64,000 nucleotides of DNA from assembly GCF_000341085.1 (NCBI RefSeq), contig NZ_ANBA01000002.1, positions 620,001 to 684,000 on the forward strand. The letters are read 5' to 3'. The notes beneath the pieces are model-generated. The model worked only from the letters and a program-made list of their open reading frames with translations, was not told where the DNA came from and made no database searches. Shown piece by piece: positions 16,440 through 26,126 of the stretch (the stretch's first letter is position 1; each line of letters opens with the position of its first letter). Made by a program: the position numbers and the translations under genes. The DNA is from Nocardiopsis ganjiahuensis DSM 45031 (GTDB lineage: Bacteria > Actinomycetota > Actinomycetes > Streptosporangiales > Streptosporangiaceae).

Positions 16440-17536
16440 CAGTGCGTCGCCCACTTGAGCTGCGCGAAACCGGGCTTGATGATCCCGTTGATCAGCGCCA
16501 GGCGCTCGTCGAAGGGCAGGAAGGCCGACTTCATGGCGTTGACCGTGAACCACTGGAGGTCGTCCCAGTCGTACCCGAAGGCCTCGCTCAGCTTGGCGAA
16601 CTCCTCGGACAGGCTCACCCCGCTCTGGAGGCGGTTGTCGGTGTTGACCGTGACCCGGAAGCGCAGGTCCCGCAGGAGCGCGATCGGGTGTCCGGCGATG
16701 GAGTCGGCGGCACCGGTCTGCACGTTGGAGCTGGGGCACATCTCCAGCGGAACGCGTTTGTCGCGCACGTACTGGGCGAGGCGGCCGAGCACCGGCACAC
16801 CGTTCTCGTTGGCGGTGATGTCGTCGATGATGCGCACGCCGTGGCCGAGGCGGTCGCAGCCGCACCACTGGAGCGCCTCCCAGATGGAGGGCAGACCGAA
16901 GGCCTCACCGGCGTGGATGGTGAAATGGAAGTTCTCCCGGCGCAGGTACTCGAAGGCGTCCAGGTGGCGGGTGGGCGGGTTGCCCGCCTCGGCGCCGGCG
17001 ATGTCGAAGCCGGAGACCCCGGCGTCGCGGTAGCGGACCGCCAGCTCGGCGATCTCCGAGGAACGCGCCGCGTGGCGCATGGCGGTCACCAGCTGGCCCG
17101 TGCGGATGCTCCGACCGGTGTCCGCGGCGCGCTTCTCCCCCAGTTCGAGGCCCTCCTGGACGGCCTCGACGACCTCCTCCAGGGTGAGTCCGCCCTCCAG
17201 GTGCTGCTCGGGGGCGTAGCGCTGCTCGGCGTAGACCACACCGTCGGCGGCGAGGTCCTCGGCGGCCTCGGCGGCGACCCGTACCAGGGCGTCACGGCTC
17301 TGCATGACGGCCGTGGTGTGGGCGAAGGTCTCCAGGTAGCGCTCCAGCGACCCGGAGTCCGAGGCGTCACGGAACCACCGCCCGAGCTCGGCCGGGTCGT
17401 AGGTGGGCAGTCCGGTGTAGCCCGCCTCCCTGGCCAGTTCGACGACCGTGGACGGGCGCAGTCCGCCGTCGAGGTGGTCGTGCAGGAGCACCTTCGGCGC
17501 CCGCCGGATCTGTTCGACTGTGAGTGGCTGGTTCAT
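16439..17536 (-). CDS. add: Adenosine deaminase
   Basis: 365 residues; deaminates (deoxy)adenosine to (deoxy)inosine in purine salvage. Metal-dependent amidohydrolase motifs are present: LLHDHLDGG at the N-terminus, HAGEAFG with the catalytic Glu, RLGHGVRI, and NTDN near the end where NTDDP is usual. The ATG at 17536 is the natural start. It lies with M20 peptidase upstream and the PH-domain gene downstream on one strand. With the divergent PNP gene it forms a salvage set: deamination then phosphorolysis. Confidence 0.93.
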   Translation of the reverse strand: MNQPLTVEQIRRAPKVLLHDHLDGGLRPSTVVELAREAGYTGLPTYDPAELGRWFRDASDSGSLERYLETFAHTTAVMQSRDALVRVAAEAAEDLAADGVVYAEQRYAPEQHLEGGLTLEEVVEAVQEGLELGEKRAADTGRSIRTGQLVTAMRHAARSSEIAELAVRYRDAGVSGFDIAGAEAGNPPTRHLDAFEYLRRENFHFTIHAGEAFGLPSIWEALQWCGCDRLGHGVRIIDDITANENGVPVLGRLAQYVRDKRVPLEMCPSSNVQTGAADSIAGHPIALLRDLRFRVTVNTDNRLQSGVSLSEEFAKLSEAFGYDWDDLQWFTVNAMKSAFLPFDERLALINGIIKPGFAQLKWATH

Positions 17537-17616
17537 CTACTCAGGATGCCACCGGGCGGTGAGGGTCCCCGACACGGCGACACGAAGTTGCCGAAAATCC
17601 GGCAGAAGCCACCGGT

Positions 17617-17634
17617 CGGCGCCGATCGGCGCCG
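17617..17634. terminator. 18-bp perfect palindrome between M20 and add
   Basis: CGGCGCCGATCGGCGCCG is fully self-complementary and lies just after the M20 stop and upstream of add. It could act as a terminator hairpin or as an operator; the sequence does not decide. Confidence 0.4.
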
Positions 17635-17655
17635 GTCAGCGGCGGGCGGTGGCGG

Positions 17656-18894
17656 TCAGGCCAGGGCCTCGCTGTCCACCCGCACGCCCCCGGGCGCGCC
17701 CTCTTCCCACAGGGCGGTGAGCGCGGTGGTCACCATGAGGCGGGTGCCCACCCCGATCGCGCGCTCGTCCACGTCGAAGGAGCCCCGGTGCAGGTCCAGC
17801 ATGGGACCGCTCCACTCCGGGGAGTGGGTGCCCAGCCGGGCCAGCGCGCCCGGCGCGTGCTCCAGGTACCAGGCGAAGTCCTCCCCGCCCAGGCTCTGCG
17901 GGGTCGACCCGACCGCCTCGGCGCCCAGGGCCAGGGTGGCGGCCTCGCGCATGATCTCGACGCTGCGGGCCTCGTTGATGGTGGGCGGGACGCCGCGGCG
18001 GTAGGTGACCTCGGCGTCGGCGCCGTAGGCGGAGGCGACCGACTCCACCAGGCCCTTGAGGATGTCGGGGGCGGCGTGCCAGGCCTCGTCGTCGAGGCAG
18101 CGGACGGTGCCCTCGGCGACGGCGTCGTCGGGGATGACGTTGGGCGCCGAGCCGGCGCTGATCCGGCCCCACACCAGGCTGAACCCGGCCCGGGGGTCGA
18201 TGCGGCGGGAGAGCGCGGCGGGGAGTTCGGTGACGATCTTGCCGAGCGCGTAGACGAGGTCGGAGGTCAGGTGCGGGCGGGCGGTGTGCCCGCCCGGGCC
18301 CGACAGCCGCACCATGATCTGGTCGCAGGCGGCGGTGATGCCGCCGGTGCGCAGACCCACCTCGCCCACGACCTGGCGGGGGTCGCAGTGCAGGGCGAAG
18401 ATCCGGTCGACGCCCTCCATCCCGCCGGCCCTGACGACCTCCACCGCCCCGCCGGGAAGCTCCTCGGCGGGCTGGAAGAGGAGCCGGACCCGGCCCGGCA
18501 GCGCGCCCGCGCGGTCCTGCTGGGCGAGGAAGATGCCCGTCGCCAACAGGACCGTGGTGTGCACGTCGTGTCCGCAGGCGTGGGCGGCGCCGGGGACGGT
18601 GGAGCGGTAGGGGACGTCCTTCTCGTCGGTGAGGGGGAGGGCGTCGATGTCGGCGCGCAGGGCCACCGTGGGCCCCGGGCCGTCACCGATGTCGCAGATC
18701 AGACCGGTGCCCTGCGGGAGTGTTCGCGGTTTCAGGCCCACCTGGCGCAGCCGTTCGGCCAACCGGCCGGTGGTGCGGTGCTCGGCGAAGGCCAGCTCCG
18801 GGTGCATGTGCAGGTCCCGTCGAAAGCCCGTGAGCTCCCGCTCATGGCGCGCCAGAAAAGCGGTCAACTGTTCCGGCAGGTCACGTCCCTGCAT
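17656..18894 (-). CDS. M20-family amidohydrolase
   Basis: 412-residue M20 metallopeptidase/amidohydrolase of the IAA-amino-acid or hippurate hydrolase type. Metal-binding motif HACGHDVHT; FQPAEELPGGA with the catalytic Glu; C-terminal GGEDFAWYLE with a metal-ligand Glu. Such enzymes cut N-acyl or amide bonds of amino acids. The start is ATG 18894, 27 bp after the GCS2-type ligase gene on the same strand. Amide formation and hydrolysis genes side by side may act on one compound class. The exact substrate is unknown. Confidence 0.88.
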   Translation of the reverse strand: MQGRDLPEQLTAFLARHERELTGFRRDLHMHPELAFAEHRTTGRLAERLRQVGLKPRTLPQGTGLICDIGDGPGPTVALRADIDALPLTDEKDVPYRSTVPGAAHACGHDVHTTVLLATGIFLAQQDRAGALPGRVRLLFQPAEELPGGAVEVVRAGGMEGVDRIFALHCDPRQVVGEVGLRTGGITAACDQIMVRLSGPGGHTARPHLTSDLVYALGKIVTELPAALSRRIDPRAGFSLVWGRISAGSAPNVIPDDAVAEGTVRCLDDEAWHAAPDILKGLVESVASAYGADAEVTYRRGVPPTINEARSVEIMREAATLALGAEAVGSTPQSLGGEDFAWYLEHAPGALARLGTHSPEWSGPMLDLHRGSFDVDERAIGVGTRLMVTTALTALWEEGAPGGVRVDSEALA

Positions 18895-18921
18895 GCGAGG
18901 GTCCCCTCTTCGTTACACGTC

Positions 18922-20094
18922 TTACCGCGCACCGGCTCCATCGCCGGCGCCGACCGTCGCAAGGGTGGGGTCGCCTTCGAACTCGGCGGAGAGCATGTCC
19001 ACGACGTCTTCGAGCGATCCGCCTTCGGCGACGACCGCCCGCTGGCGCTCGTACGAGGCACCCTTGTCCAGGATCTCGGAGATCTGGTCCAGGTCCTCCG
19101 CGCAGCCCAGACGGGCCGCTACCGGCGCCAGCTCGCGGACCAGCTCGTAGAGGTCGTCGCGGATCGGAACGGTGGTTCCGTGTGCGTCCGTGATGACACG
19201 AGCGTCGAGTCCGTAGCGGGTGGCGCGCCACTTGTTGTCCTTGACCACCCAGGACGGCGGGCTGGGCAAGCTGTACCCGCGGTCGAGCTGGTGGTCGAAC
19301 ATCTCCACCAGACTCTGGGAGAGAGCGGCGGCCATTCCCACCTCACGCAAGGTGGGAATCCCGTCGAACATCCTGATCTCGATGGTGCCGAAATCCGGGT
19401 GCGGACGGATGTCCCACCACACTTCCTTGATAGTGGCGATGGTACCTGCCCTGAGAAGGGTTTCGAGGTATTCCTCGAAAGCGGCCCAGCCAGGGAGGTT
19501 CGGCGGAGGCCCCGAAGTGGGGAGCGCGCCGAAGACGATCGAGCGCGCGGAGGCCAGTCCGGTGTCATGACCGCCCCAGAATGGGCTGGAAGCACTCAAA
19601 GCAAGAAAATGTGGTAGATACTTCGCAAGTGCATTCACGATCGGAATGGCCTTCTCCTGATCGCGCACGCCCACGTGGACATGGACCCCGCAGGTCAGGA
19701 TCCGGCGCGCGAGCCACTGCATCTGGTCGACGAGCTCGCCGTAGCGCTTGCCCGGGCTGAGCTGCTGGTCGCGCCAGTCGTCCATCGGGTGGGTCCCGGA
19801 ACAGGTCAGGGTGGCGCCGCGCGGTTCGAGCACCTCCCGCATCCGTGCCACGTTGCGTCCGAGGTCGCGCTTGGCCTCCTCGACCGTCTCGCAGATCCCC
19901 GTCACCACCTCCACCTGGGACTGCATCAGTTCGTGCCGCAGCGGGGGAACCGCCGCCTCGCTGCTGAGATCGGGGAGCGCCGCAAGGAGCTGCTGCGCCT
20001 CCTGCCGAAGGTGGCGACTGCTCCGGTCGACGAGTTGGAGTTCCCACTCGACCCCGAGCGTCGCACGTTCGGACGACTTGAATGCGATTCCCAT
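18922..20094 (-). CDS. GCS2-type carboxylate-amine ligase (YbdK-like glutamate-cysteine ligase)
   Basis: 390 residues of the glutamate-cysteine ligase type 2 family, ATP-dependent carboxylate-amine ligases. Visible features: LGVEWELQLVD near the N-terminus, HELMQSQVEVVTG, CGVHVHVGV and IEIRMFDG. Actinobacteria use mycothiol, so true glutathione synthesis is not implied; the substrates are unproven. ATG 20094 with GGAGGG just upstream is chosen over a longer frame that has no ribosome site. It is followed 27 bp later by the M20 amidohydrolase. Confidence 0.87.
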   Translation of the reverse strand: MGIAFKSSERATLGVEWELQLVDRSSRHLRQEAQQLLAALPDLSSEAAVPPLRHELMQSQVEVVTGICETVEEAKRDLGRNVARMREVLEPRGATLTCSGTHPMDDWRDQQLSPGKRYGELVDQMQWLARRILTCGVHVHVGVRDQEKAIPIVNALAKYLPHFLALSASSPFWGGHDTGLASARSIVFGALPTSGPPPNLPGWAAFEEYLETLLRAGTIATIKEVWWDIRPHPDFGTIEIRMFDGIPTLREVGMAAALSQSLVEMFDHQLDRGYSLPSPPSWVVKDNKWRATRYGLDARVITDAHGTTVPIRDDLYELVRELAPVAARLGCAEDLDQISEILDKGASYERQRAVVAEGGSLEDVVDMLSAEFEGDPTLATVGAGDGAGAR

Positions 20095-20243
20095 CTGCCC
20101 TCCAGGTGTGGGGCGACCGTTGTGGCCGACGCACCGCTCATCCCGGCGAACCGGCCATCCGGGACAGGGGAGGACTACCCACCCCACACCTCGCGCATAC
20201 GGAAACAACCGCCGCTAAAAGGCGAATTCTTTCCGATGGCTTT

Positions 20244-21374
20244 TCACCTGGACGAGGGGATCCGTCCCGACGGTTTTCCCCTCCCTCCCAGCGCGGCGGC
20301 AGCGGCCGCCGCCCCGAGAACCGCCCCCACCAGTGACAGCCCGAGGGCGAGCACCCGCTGGGCGAGCCTCTGCTCGGCCAGGTCCGCTTCGCGCGGCCGC
20401 AGGACCGGGGTCGGCCGCGTCCAGTCCATCCCGTTCTCCTCCGGCAGCGGGAGGGAACCGGTGTAGGGCGCCGCCACCGGCAGCCAGGTGGCCGTCCAGG
20501 CCGCGCTGAACATCACCACGCGCATCACCAGGTTGATCCACACCAGCAGGCCGACCAGCACCGCGAAGGACGCGTAGACCGGGTTGCTGAGCGTGCCCGC
20601 CAACAGCGTCGCGGCCAGGGTCTTGAGCGCCTCGAACCCCACCGCGCCCAGCAGCGCGCCCCGCCACATCGTCCGGGTGGGCTGCCCCGCACCCGAGAGC
20701 AGGGCGAAGACCAGCAGGAACAGGCACATGTTCACGCCGATGGCGATGACCAGGGCCAACCCGCGCAACGACAGGTTCGCTATCAACGACCCGTCCAGGC
20801 CCACCAGGGACAGCAGCCAGACCGTGGCGGTCTGCATGACGCTGGTGAACGCGACCGTGAGGAGCAGGGCCGTCCCCAGCCCGACCATGACCAACAGGTC
20901 GGCCAGCTTGCGCAGCACGAAGTTGGGGCCCTGCTTGAGGCTCTTCAGCCAGATCGTGTGCAGGGCCTCGCGCAGCGCCGACACCGAGTTCAGGCCCGCG
21001 TACAGCAGGCCCAGCAGGCCCAGCACGCTCGCGCCCACCCGGGCGTCCGCGATCTGGTCCATGGGCAGCTGCTCGGACAGCCCCGGCAGCACCTCGTCCA
21101 GTCCCTCCTCCAGGTAGGAGGTGAGCTCGACCTGCCGGGCCGCCAGGAAACCGACCACCGCGAAGGCCAGCGCCAGCAGTGGGAAGAAGGACAGGAACGC
21201 GAAGTAGGTGACCGCGCCGGCCAGCTGGTTCCCGTTGCGGTCCGCGTAACGCTCGTAGGCACGGACCAGGTGGTCGACGGACGGGTGCCGACGCCTCAGC
21301 TCCCAGTAGCCGTCCATCGCCACGTTCTGGTAGTGCCGGGCCGTGTCCTTGGCCCGATCCACCACTGCGGCCAT
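20244..21374 (-). CDS. YihY/BrkB-family membrane protein
   Basis: A 376-residue inner-membrane protein with about six helices. It has the family segment NGNQLAGAVTYFAFLSFFPLL, then LLGLLYAGLNSVSALREALHTIW, and the C-terminal INLVMRVVMFSAAWTATW. It was once called ribonuclease BN by mistake; the real role is unclear. ATG 21374 has AGGGG upstream; an earlier in-frame start lacks support. It diverges from the galactokinase-like gene with about 208 bp between. Confidence 0.88.
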   Translation of the reverse strand: MAAVVDRAKDTARHYQNVAMDGYWELRRRHPSVDHLVRAYERYADRNGNQLAGAVTYFAFLSFFPLLALAFAVVGFLAARQVELTSYLEEGLDEVLPGLSEQLPMDQIADARVGASVLGLLGLLYAGLNSVSALREALHTIWLKSLKQGPNFVLRKLADLLVMVGLGTALLLTVAFTSVMQTATVWLLSLVGLDGSLIANLSLRGLALVIAIGVNMCLFLLVFALLSGAGQPTRTMWRGALLGAVGFEALKTLAATLLAGTLSNPVYASFAVLVGLLVWINLVMRVVMFSAAWTATWLPVAAPYTGSLPLPEENGMDWTRPTPVLRPREADLAEQRLAQRVLALGLSLVGAVLGAAAAAAALGGRGKPSGRIPSSR

Positions 21375-21582
21375 AGGTGTCCCCTGCCTGTTCTGGGCCT
21401 CCGCTTCGCTTCGGCCCGTGTTCGGCGCCTTTGCGGAGGGGTTTGGGTTCAGGTCAACACTGCATCCTCGTCTACGCCTGACGCTCGAACGAGCACCCCC
21501 TGCAGTCCCGCGCATACACGGGCCGTAACCCTAGCCTCGCCCTTCCGCCGGAAGGAAAACCCCACGCCAGGCCGGTACCGAA

Positions 21583-22770
21583 GTGACGGCAGACTTGGAC
21601 CCGGTGTTCACCGGGGCGGTGGACGCCTTCGGACGAGAGCGGGGGCGGAACGTGGGGATCACCGGGGCGCGGGTGCGCGCGGTGCTGGGGGCGCGGACCG
21701 GGGGGCCGGTCGGGGACTGGCCCGAGGCGCCCGACGACGAAACGCTGCTCGCCGCGTATTCCAGGGCGTTTCGCGCCGCCCCCGAAGGGCTGTGGCACGC
21801 GCCGGGACGGCTCGCGCTCCTGGGCGAGCACACGGCGGCCGGCGGCGGCGCGGCCCTGTACGCGGCCCTGCCCTGGGGGGTGGCGGCCGCGGTCGGCACC
21901 ACGTCGGACGGACGCCTGCGCGTGGCGGCGCCCAGCGGCCCGCTGAGCGCCCGGGACCGTTCGGCCCAGGCGGCGGCGGGGGCCGTGGCCGCCGCGCGCG
22001 ACAGGGGCGTCCTGGGCGCCGGAACGGGTGTGCGGGTGCTTCTCGGGTCGGACCTTCCCGCGCACGCCTCCCTGGGCGGTTCCGCGGCGGTCGGAGCGGC
22101 GGTGTCCCTGGCGCTGGCCGACCTCGCCGGGGCCGACCGCCCCACCGGGAGCACCGCGGACCAGGGCGTGGCACTGGATGCCCGCGCCGGGCACGCGGTG
22201 CGTGTGAACCTGGCCAGCGGCCGGACCACCGTGCTGCCGTTCGACCTCGCCGGGGCCGGGTTGCGGCTGGTCGTGCTGGAGACCGGGGCGCTGCCCCGAC
22301 GGGACCCGCGCCCGGTCCGCGCCGCCGAGCTGGGCCGGGCCCAGGACGTGCTGGGACCGCTGCGTTCCGTCCAGGACCTGCCCGGGGCGCTGCGCGACCT
22401 CCAGAACCCCGTCCTGCGCAACCGGGTGGAGTACGCCGTCACCGAGGTGCACCGGCTCAACGCGGCGGTGGGCCTGCTGCGCACGGGCCGCGTCGCGGAG
22501 ACCGGTCCGGTCCTGTCCGCCTCGCACCTGTCCCTGCGCCGCTTCGACCTCCCCCTCCCCTCCGTCGACCTCGCGGTGGAGACCGCCGCGCGGGCCGGGG
22601 CCAGGGGCGCCCGGATGTCGGGGTGGGCGGGAACGGCCTTCGCCCTGGTGCCCGGGGACCGGGTGGCCGGCCTGGCCGAGGCGGTCCGGGGCGCGTTCGC
22701 GGAAAAAGGGTGGCCCCGGCCGCGGATCCGCGCGGCCCTGCCCGCTGAGGGGGCCCGGAGGAAGGTCTGA
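21583..22770 (+). CDS. Galactokinase-like GHMP kinase, divergent active site
   Basis: 395 residues with the galactokinase fold. The sugar-binding motif near residue 73 reads APGRLALLGEHTAAGG where galactokinase has ...GEHTDYNGG, so the Asp and Tyr that hold galactose are lost. The ATP loop LPAHASLGGSAAV lacks the usual GLSSSAA. The catalytic-base segment keeps DQ (TADQGVALDARAGH). The C-terminal SGWAGTAFALV corresponds to the third GHMP motif. It may act on another sugar or be catalytically weak. No galT or galE is nearby. The GTG start is a weak choice, with a purine-rich stretch over 20 nt upstream. Confidence 0.72.
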   Translation: MTADLDPVFTGAVDAFGRERGRNVGITGARVRAVLGARTGGPVGDWPEAPDDETLLAAYSRAFRAAPEGLWHAPGRLALLGEHTAAGGGAALYAALPWGVAAAVGTTSDGRLRVAAPSGPLSARDRSAQAAAGAVAAARDRGVLGAGTGVRVLLGSDLPAHASLGGSAAVGAAVSLALADLAGADRPTGSTADQGVALDARAGHAVRVNLASGRTTVLPFDLAGAGLRLVVLETGALPRRDPRPVRAAELGRAQDVLGPLRSVQDLPGALRDLQNPVLRNRVEYAVTEVHRLNAAVGLLRTGRVAETGPVLSASHLSLRRFDLPLPSVDLAVETAARAGARGARMSGWAGTAFALVPGDRVAGLAEAVRGAFAEKGWPRPRIRAALPAEGARRKV

Positions 22771-22919
22771 TCCCGCTCCCGGAACCCCTGCCCCCGCGGC
22801 GCTCGGGAGAACGGCCCACGGGCGCTGGAGGAGATCGGAGCGAACCCGACTACTCTTTCAGCGATCACAAGGGACATAAGACACACCCAGGACACACGGC
22901 GGAGCAGATAGGCGATTCG

Positions 22920-24173
22920 ATGGCTGATCAACGGCACCGGGGAGAACCCGGCTCGACCGGTGAACACGACAGAGGGGGCGTGTTCCGGCGCGGCGGCGAC
23001 CCCGGAAAGCCGGACGAGTTCGAGAAGCTGTACCGCCCGCGTGAATCCGAACAGCGGGTGATGGGCGAGACGCGGCGGCTCCCCCCGGCCGACCAGGTCC
23101 CCCCGCACCGCCCGAGGAAGCGCCGCACCCACAGCGCCGGACGCGAGTACGACGGCCGCGGGCACCAGCGGCGCGCGAAGCAGCGCCGCCGGAAGACCGC
23201 CCGGAACACGTTGGTCGTCGTGCTGGTGCTGCTGCTGGTGGTCCCCGGAGCCTTCTACCTCTGGGCCGACTCCCGCCTGGAGCGGGTCGACGCCCTCCAG
23301 GACTACGAGGGCCGCCCGGACCGCCAGCCCGGGACCACGTACATGATCGTCGGCTCCGACAGCCGCGACGGCCTGGACGACGACCAGATCCAGGAGCTGG
23401 CCACCGGCCGCGCCGAGGGCCGCCGCACCGACACGATCATGGTGCTGTACATGCCCCGCGACGGCGACCCCACGATCGTCAGCGTGCCGCGTGACTCCTA
23501 CGTCCCGATGGCCATCCCCGGCTACGCGGACAACAAGATCAACACCGCCTTCGCCGACTCCGTGTGCGGCACCGGCGAGGACGGCGAGGAGGTCTGCGGC
23601 GGTCCGGCCCCGCTCGTGCAGAGCTTCGAGCAGGCCTCGGACGTGCGGATCGACCACTACGTGGAGATCGGCATGGGCGGTTTCGTCGACCTGGTCGACG
23701 CGGTCGGCGGCGTGGAGCTGTGCCCCGAGGAGCCGATGGCGGACCCGAAGGCGGGCCTGGACATCGAGGCGGGCTGCCAGGAGATGGACGGCGGCACGGC
23801 GCTGGGCTACGTACGCACCCGCGCCACCCCCCGCGCCGACCTGGACCGCATCCAGCGCCAGCGCGAGTTCTTCTCCGCGCTGATCCAGGAGGCCAGCGCC
23901 CCCTCCACGATGTTCAACCCCTTCAAGTCGGTGCCGCTGGTCCTGGCGGGCACCGACACGTTCATGGTCGACGAGGGCGACAAGCTGCGTCACCTGGCGA
24001 GCATGCTGCTGGCGATGCGCGGCGGCACCGCGACCACCGCCGTCCCGGTCGGGGACACCCCGACGCTGGACGGAGTGGGTTCGGTCGTGCTGTGGGACGA
24101 GGTCAAGTCCGAGCAGATGTTCGAGGCCATGCGCAACGGCGAGGCCATCCCCGAAGAGGCCATGTCGGACTGA
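22920..24173 (+). CDS. LCP-family (LytR-CpsA-Psr) phosphotransferase
   Basis: 417 residues. A long basic, proline-rich cytoplasmic N-terminus (about 95 residues) precedes one membrane helix (TLVVVLVLLLVVPGAFYLW). The LCP domain then follows: YMIVGSDSRDG, RTDTIMVLYMPRDG, SVPRDSYV and a later LGYVRTR. LCP enzymes attach teichoic-acid-like or capsule polymers from an undecaprenyl carrier to peptidoglycan. The start is ATG 22920. It sits alone, but may attach the polymer made by the 31.7-50.3 kb locus. Confidence 0.9.
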   Translation: MADQRHRGEPGSTGEHDRGGVFRRGGDPGKPDEFEKLYRPRESEQRVMGETRRLPPADQVPPHRPRKRRTHSAGREYDGRGHQRRAKQRRRKTARNTLVVVLVLLLVVPGAFYLWADSRLERVDALQDYEGRPDRQPGTTYMIVGSDSRDGLDDDQIQELATGRAEGRRTDTIMVLYMPRDGDPTIVSVPRDSYVPMAIPGYADNKINTAFADSVCGTGEDGEEVCGGPAPLVQSFEQASDVRIDHYVEIGMGGFVDLVDAVGGVELCPEEPMADPKAGLDIEAGCQEMDGGTALGYVRTRATPRADLDRIQRQREFFSALIQEASAPSTMFNPFKSVPLVLAGTDTFMVDEGDKLRHLASMLLAMRGGTATTAVPVGDTPTLDGVGSVVLWDEVKSEQMFEAMRNGEAIPEEAMSD

Positions 24174-24245
24174 TCCCCCACGGGGGGCCTCCCCCGGAAG
24201 CCCCCGGACCGGGCCCCCGAAACGGGGCCGCCCCCAGAAACGAGC

Positions 24246-24277
24246 GAAGGGCCCGTCACCGGAGTGACGGGCCCTTC
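24246..24277. terminator. Terminator after the LCP gene
   Basis: A perfect 14-bp stem (24246-24259 with 24264-24277) has a CGGA loop, followed by TTCG. Confidence 0.85.
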
Positions 24278-24628
24278 TTCGTGACGTTCCGTACTGTGCG
24301 CGCCTACCCCCCAGCGGGCGCACGGCCGGCACGTCGGCTCATGGTGGCCGAGGGGCACGAAACCCGCTCTGGCCTGCCGGTTCTCACCGGCGTGTCTCCA
24401 CAATAGGTCAAAGTTCGCGAAAGGTGCGAATCGTGTTCACGTGTCCTACGTCGCACCCAGCCCGGAAGGACCCTCTCCGGCTCTGCCATCCTCCCACCAC
24501 GCCACTCCCGATGGGGCCCGAACACGGGAAACACGCCGATGAACTTCTGTCGACCGGGAGTCCCGAACCCCCGCGAACACCGCCTTTCGTGCTTCTCGCC
24601 CCCTCCCAGGGCTTTCGGAGACGACAAA
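24278..24628. other. Unexplained 351-bp intergenic stretch between two terminators
   Basis: No convincing coding frame. It holds an inverted repeat TTCGC-N7-GCGAA and a gccggt-TCTC-accggc hairpin. On the minus strand TATTGT could be a -10 element for a transcript of about 150 nt running to the LCP terminator. Evidence for a small RNA is weak. Confidence 0.3.
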
Positions 24629-24660
24629 GCCCGGGCGCCCCCTCACGGGGGCACCCGGGC
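24629..24660 (-). terminator. icd terminator
   Basis: A 13-bp stem (24629-24641 with 24648-24660, one mismatch) is followed on the minus strand by TTTGTC. Confidence 0.8.
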
Positions 24661-24726
24661 GTGGTCAAGGTCTCATCGCGGCCGTCGGCTCATGACCGCC
24701 GCGCGGAGGTCCTCGGCGACCGGCGC

Positions 24727-25944
24727 TCAGGCCAGGCGCTTGCTCAGGTTCTCGTCCAGGGCGGCGAGGAACTCCTCGGTGGTCAGCCACTCCTGCTCGG
24801 AGCCGACCAGCAGAGCCAGGTCCTTCGTCATCTGGCCGCCCTCGACGGTCTTGATGACGACGTCCTCGAGGGTCTGCGCGAACTCGACGACCGCCGGGGT
24901 GTTGTCCAGCTTGCCCCGGTGCTCCAGACCGCGGGTCCACGCGTAGATGGAGGCGATCGGGTTGGTCGAGGTGGGCTTGCCCTGCTGGTGCTGGCGGTAG
25001 TGACGGGTCACGGTGCCGTGGGCGGCCTCGGCCTCGACGGTGCTGCCGTCGGCGGTGCGCAGGACCGAGGTCATCAGACCGAGCGATCCGTAGCCCTGGG
25101 CGACGGTGTCGGACTGGACGTCGCCGTCGTAGTTCTTGCACGCCCAGACGTAGCCGCCGTCCCACTTGAGCGCGGCGGCGACCATGTCGTCGATCAGGCG
25201 GTGCTCGTAGGTGATGCCCGCGGCGGCGAACTTCTCCTTGAACTCGGCCTCGAAGATCTCCTCGAACACGTCCTTGAACATGCCGTCGTAGGCCTTGAGG
25301 ATGGTGTTCTTGGTGGACATGTAGACCGGGTAGTTCCGGTCCAGGCCGTAGTTGAGGCTGGCCCGCGCGAAGTCCTCGATGGACTTGCGGTAGTTGTACA
25401 TGCCCATCGCGACGCCGCCCTCTTCGGGGAACTCCGCGACCTCGAACTCGACCGGCTGGCTGCCGTCGGCCGGGGTGTAGGTCATGGTGACCGTACCGGG
25501 GCCGGGCACCTTGAAGTCGGTGGCCTTGTACTGGTCGCCGTGGGCGTGACGGCCGATGATGACCGGCTTCGTCCAGCCCGGCACCAGCCGCGGCACGTTC
25601 TCGCAGATGATGGGCTCGCGGAAGACGACGCCGCCGAGGATGTTGCGGATGGTGCCGTTGGGCGACCGCCACATCTTCTTGAGGCCGAACTCCTCGACAC
25701 GCGCCTCGTCGGGCGTGATGGTGGCGCACTTGACGCCGACGCCGTACTTCTTGATGGCGTGGGCGGCGTCGACGGTGATCTGGTCGTCGGTGCGGTCGCG
25801 CTCCTCGATGCCCAGGTCGTAGTACTTGAGGTCGATGTCGAGGTACGGCAGGATCAGGCGGTCCTTGATGAAGGACCAGATGATCCGTGTCATCTCGTCG
25901 CCGTCGAGCTCGACTACGGGGTTTTCGACCTTGATCTTGGCCAT
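24727..25944 (-). CDS. icd: NADP-dependent isocitrate dehydrogenase, dimeric type
   Basis: 405 residues; oxidative decarboxylation of isocitrate to 2-oxoglutarate in the TCA cycle. N-terminal [14 protein letters not shown] and the [16 protein letters not shown] substrate segment are typical of the eukaryote-like dimeric NADP-IDH, not the 740-residue monomeric form. [17 protein letters not shown] is the cofactor region. Start ATG 25944. A palindromic site at 26100-26118 closely resembles the operator of the MarR gene at 61.1 kb, which suggests shared control. Confidence 0.96.
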   Translation of the reverse strand: MAKIKVENPVVELDGDEMTRIIWSFIKDRLILPYLDIDLKYYDLGIEERDRTDDQITVDAAHAIKKYGVGVKCATITPDEARVEEFGLKKMWRSPNGTIRNILGGVVFREPIICENVPRLVPGWTKPVIIGRHAHGDQYKATDFKVPGPGTVTMTYTPADGSQPVEFEVAEFPEEGGVAMGMYNYRKSIEDFARASLNYGLDRNYPVYMSTKNTILKAYDGMFKDVFEEIFEAEFKEKFAAAGITYEHRLIDDMVAAALKWDGGYVWACKNYDGDVQSDTVAQGYGSLGLMTSVLRTADGSTVEAEAAHGTVTRHYRQHQQGKPTSTNPIASIYAWTRGLEHRGKLDNTPAVVEFAQTLEDVVIKTVEGGQMTKDLALLVGSEQEWLTTEEFLAALDENLSKRLA

Positions 25945-26099
25945 GGCTGTGTGGCTGTCCCTTCAGTCTTCGCTACCGCCTCGTGCGGCGGAGAGCCGGA
26001 ACCGGTTCGTGGCCGGTCCTGTTTCCGCGCGCGCGGCAATCCCCTGATCCCGCCCGGTGTCCGTGCTGCCCGGGGAGGCGGTGCTTGTCGGTGTCGCGG

Positions 26100-26118
26100 T
26101 ATCTCGACATCAAGCTTA
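26100..26118. promoter_or_regulatory. Candidate UrtR/MarR operator upstream of icd
   Basis: TATCTCGACATCAAGCTTA on the plus strand; the minus strand reads CTTGATGTCGAGATA. The minus reading shares CTTGATGTC-(A/G)-AGA with the operator at the MarR gene (61117-61136). It lies about 155 bp before icd. Confidence 0.55.
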
Positions 26119-26126
26119 TTCGACGC

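Noticed and set aside
15642..17033. Long plus-strand frame from the iron box region rightward
   Set aside because: Antisense to the PH-domain and adenosine deaminase genes; composition typical of a shadow frame.
21531..24332. 933-codon frame on the minus strand over the galactokinase-like and LCP genes
   Set aside because: It is antisense to two clear genes. Long spurious frames are expected at this GC content, and it has Arg/Pro-rich low-complexity protein with no recognisable motif.
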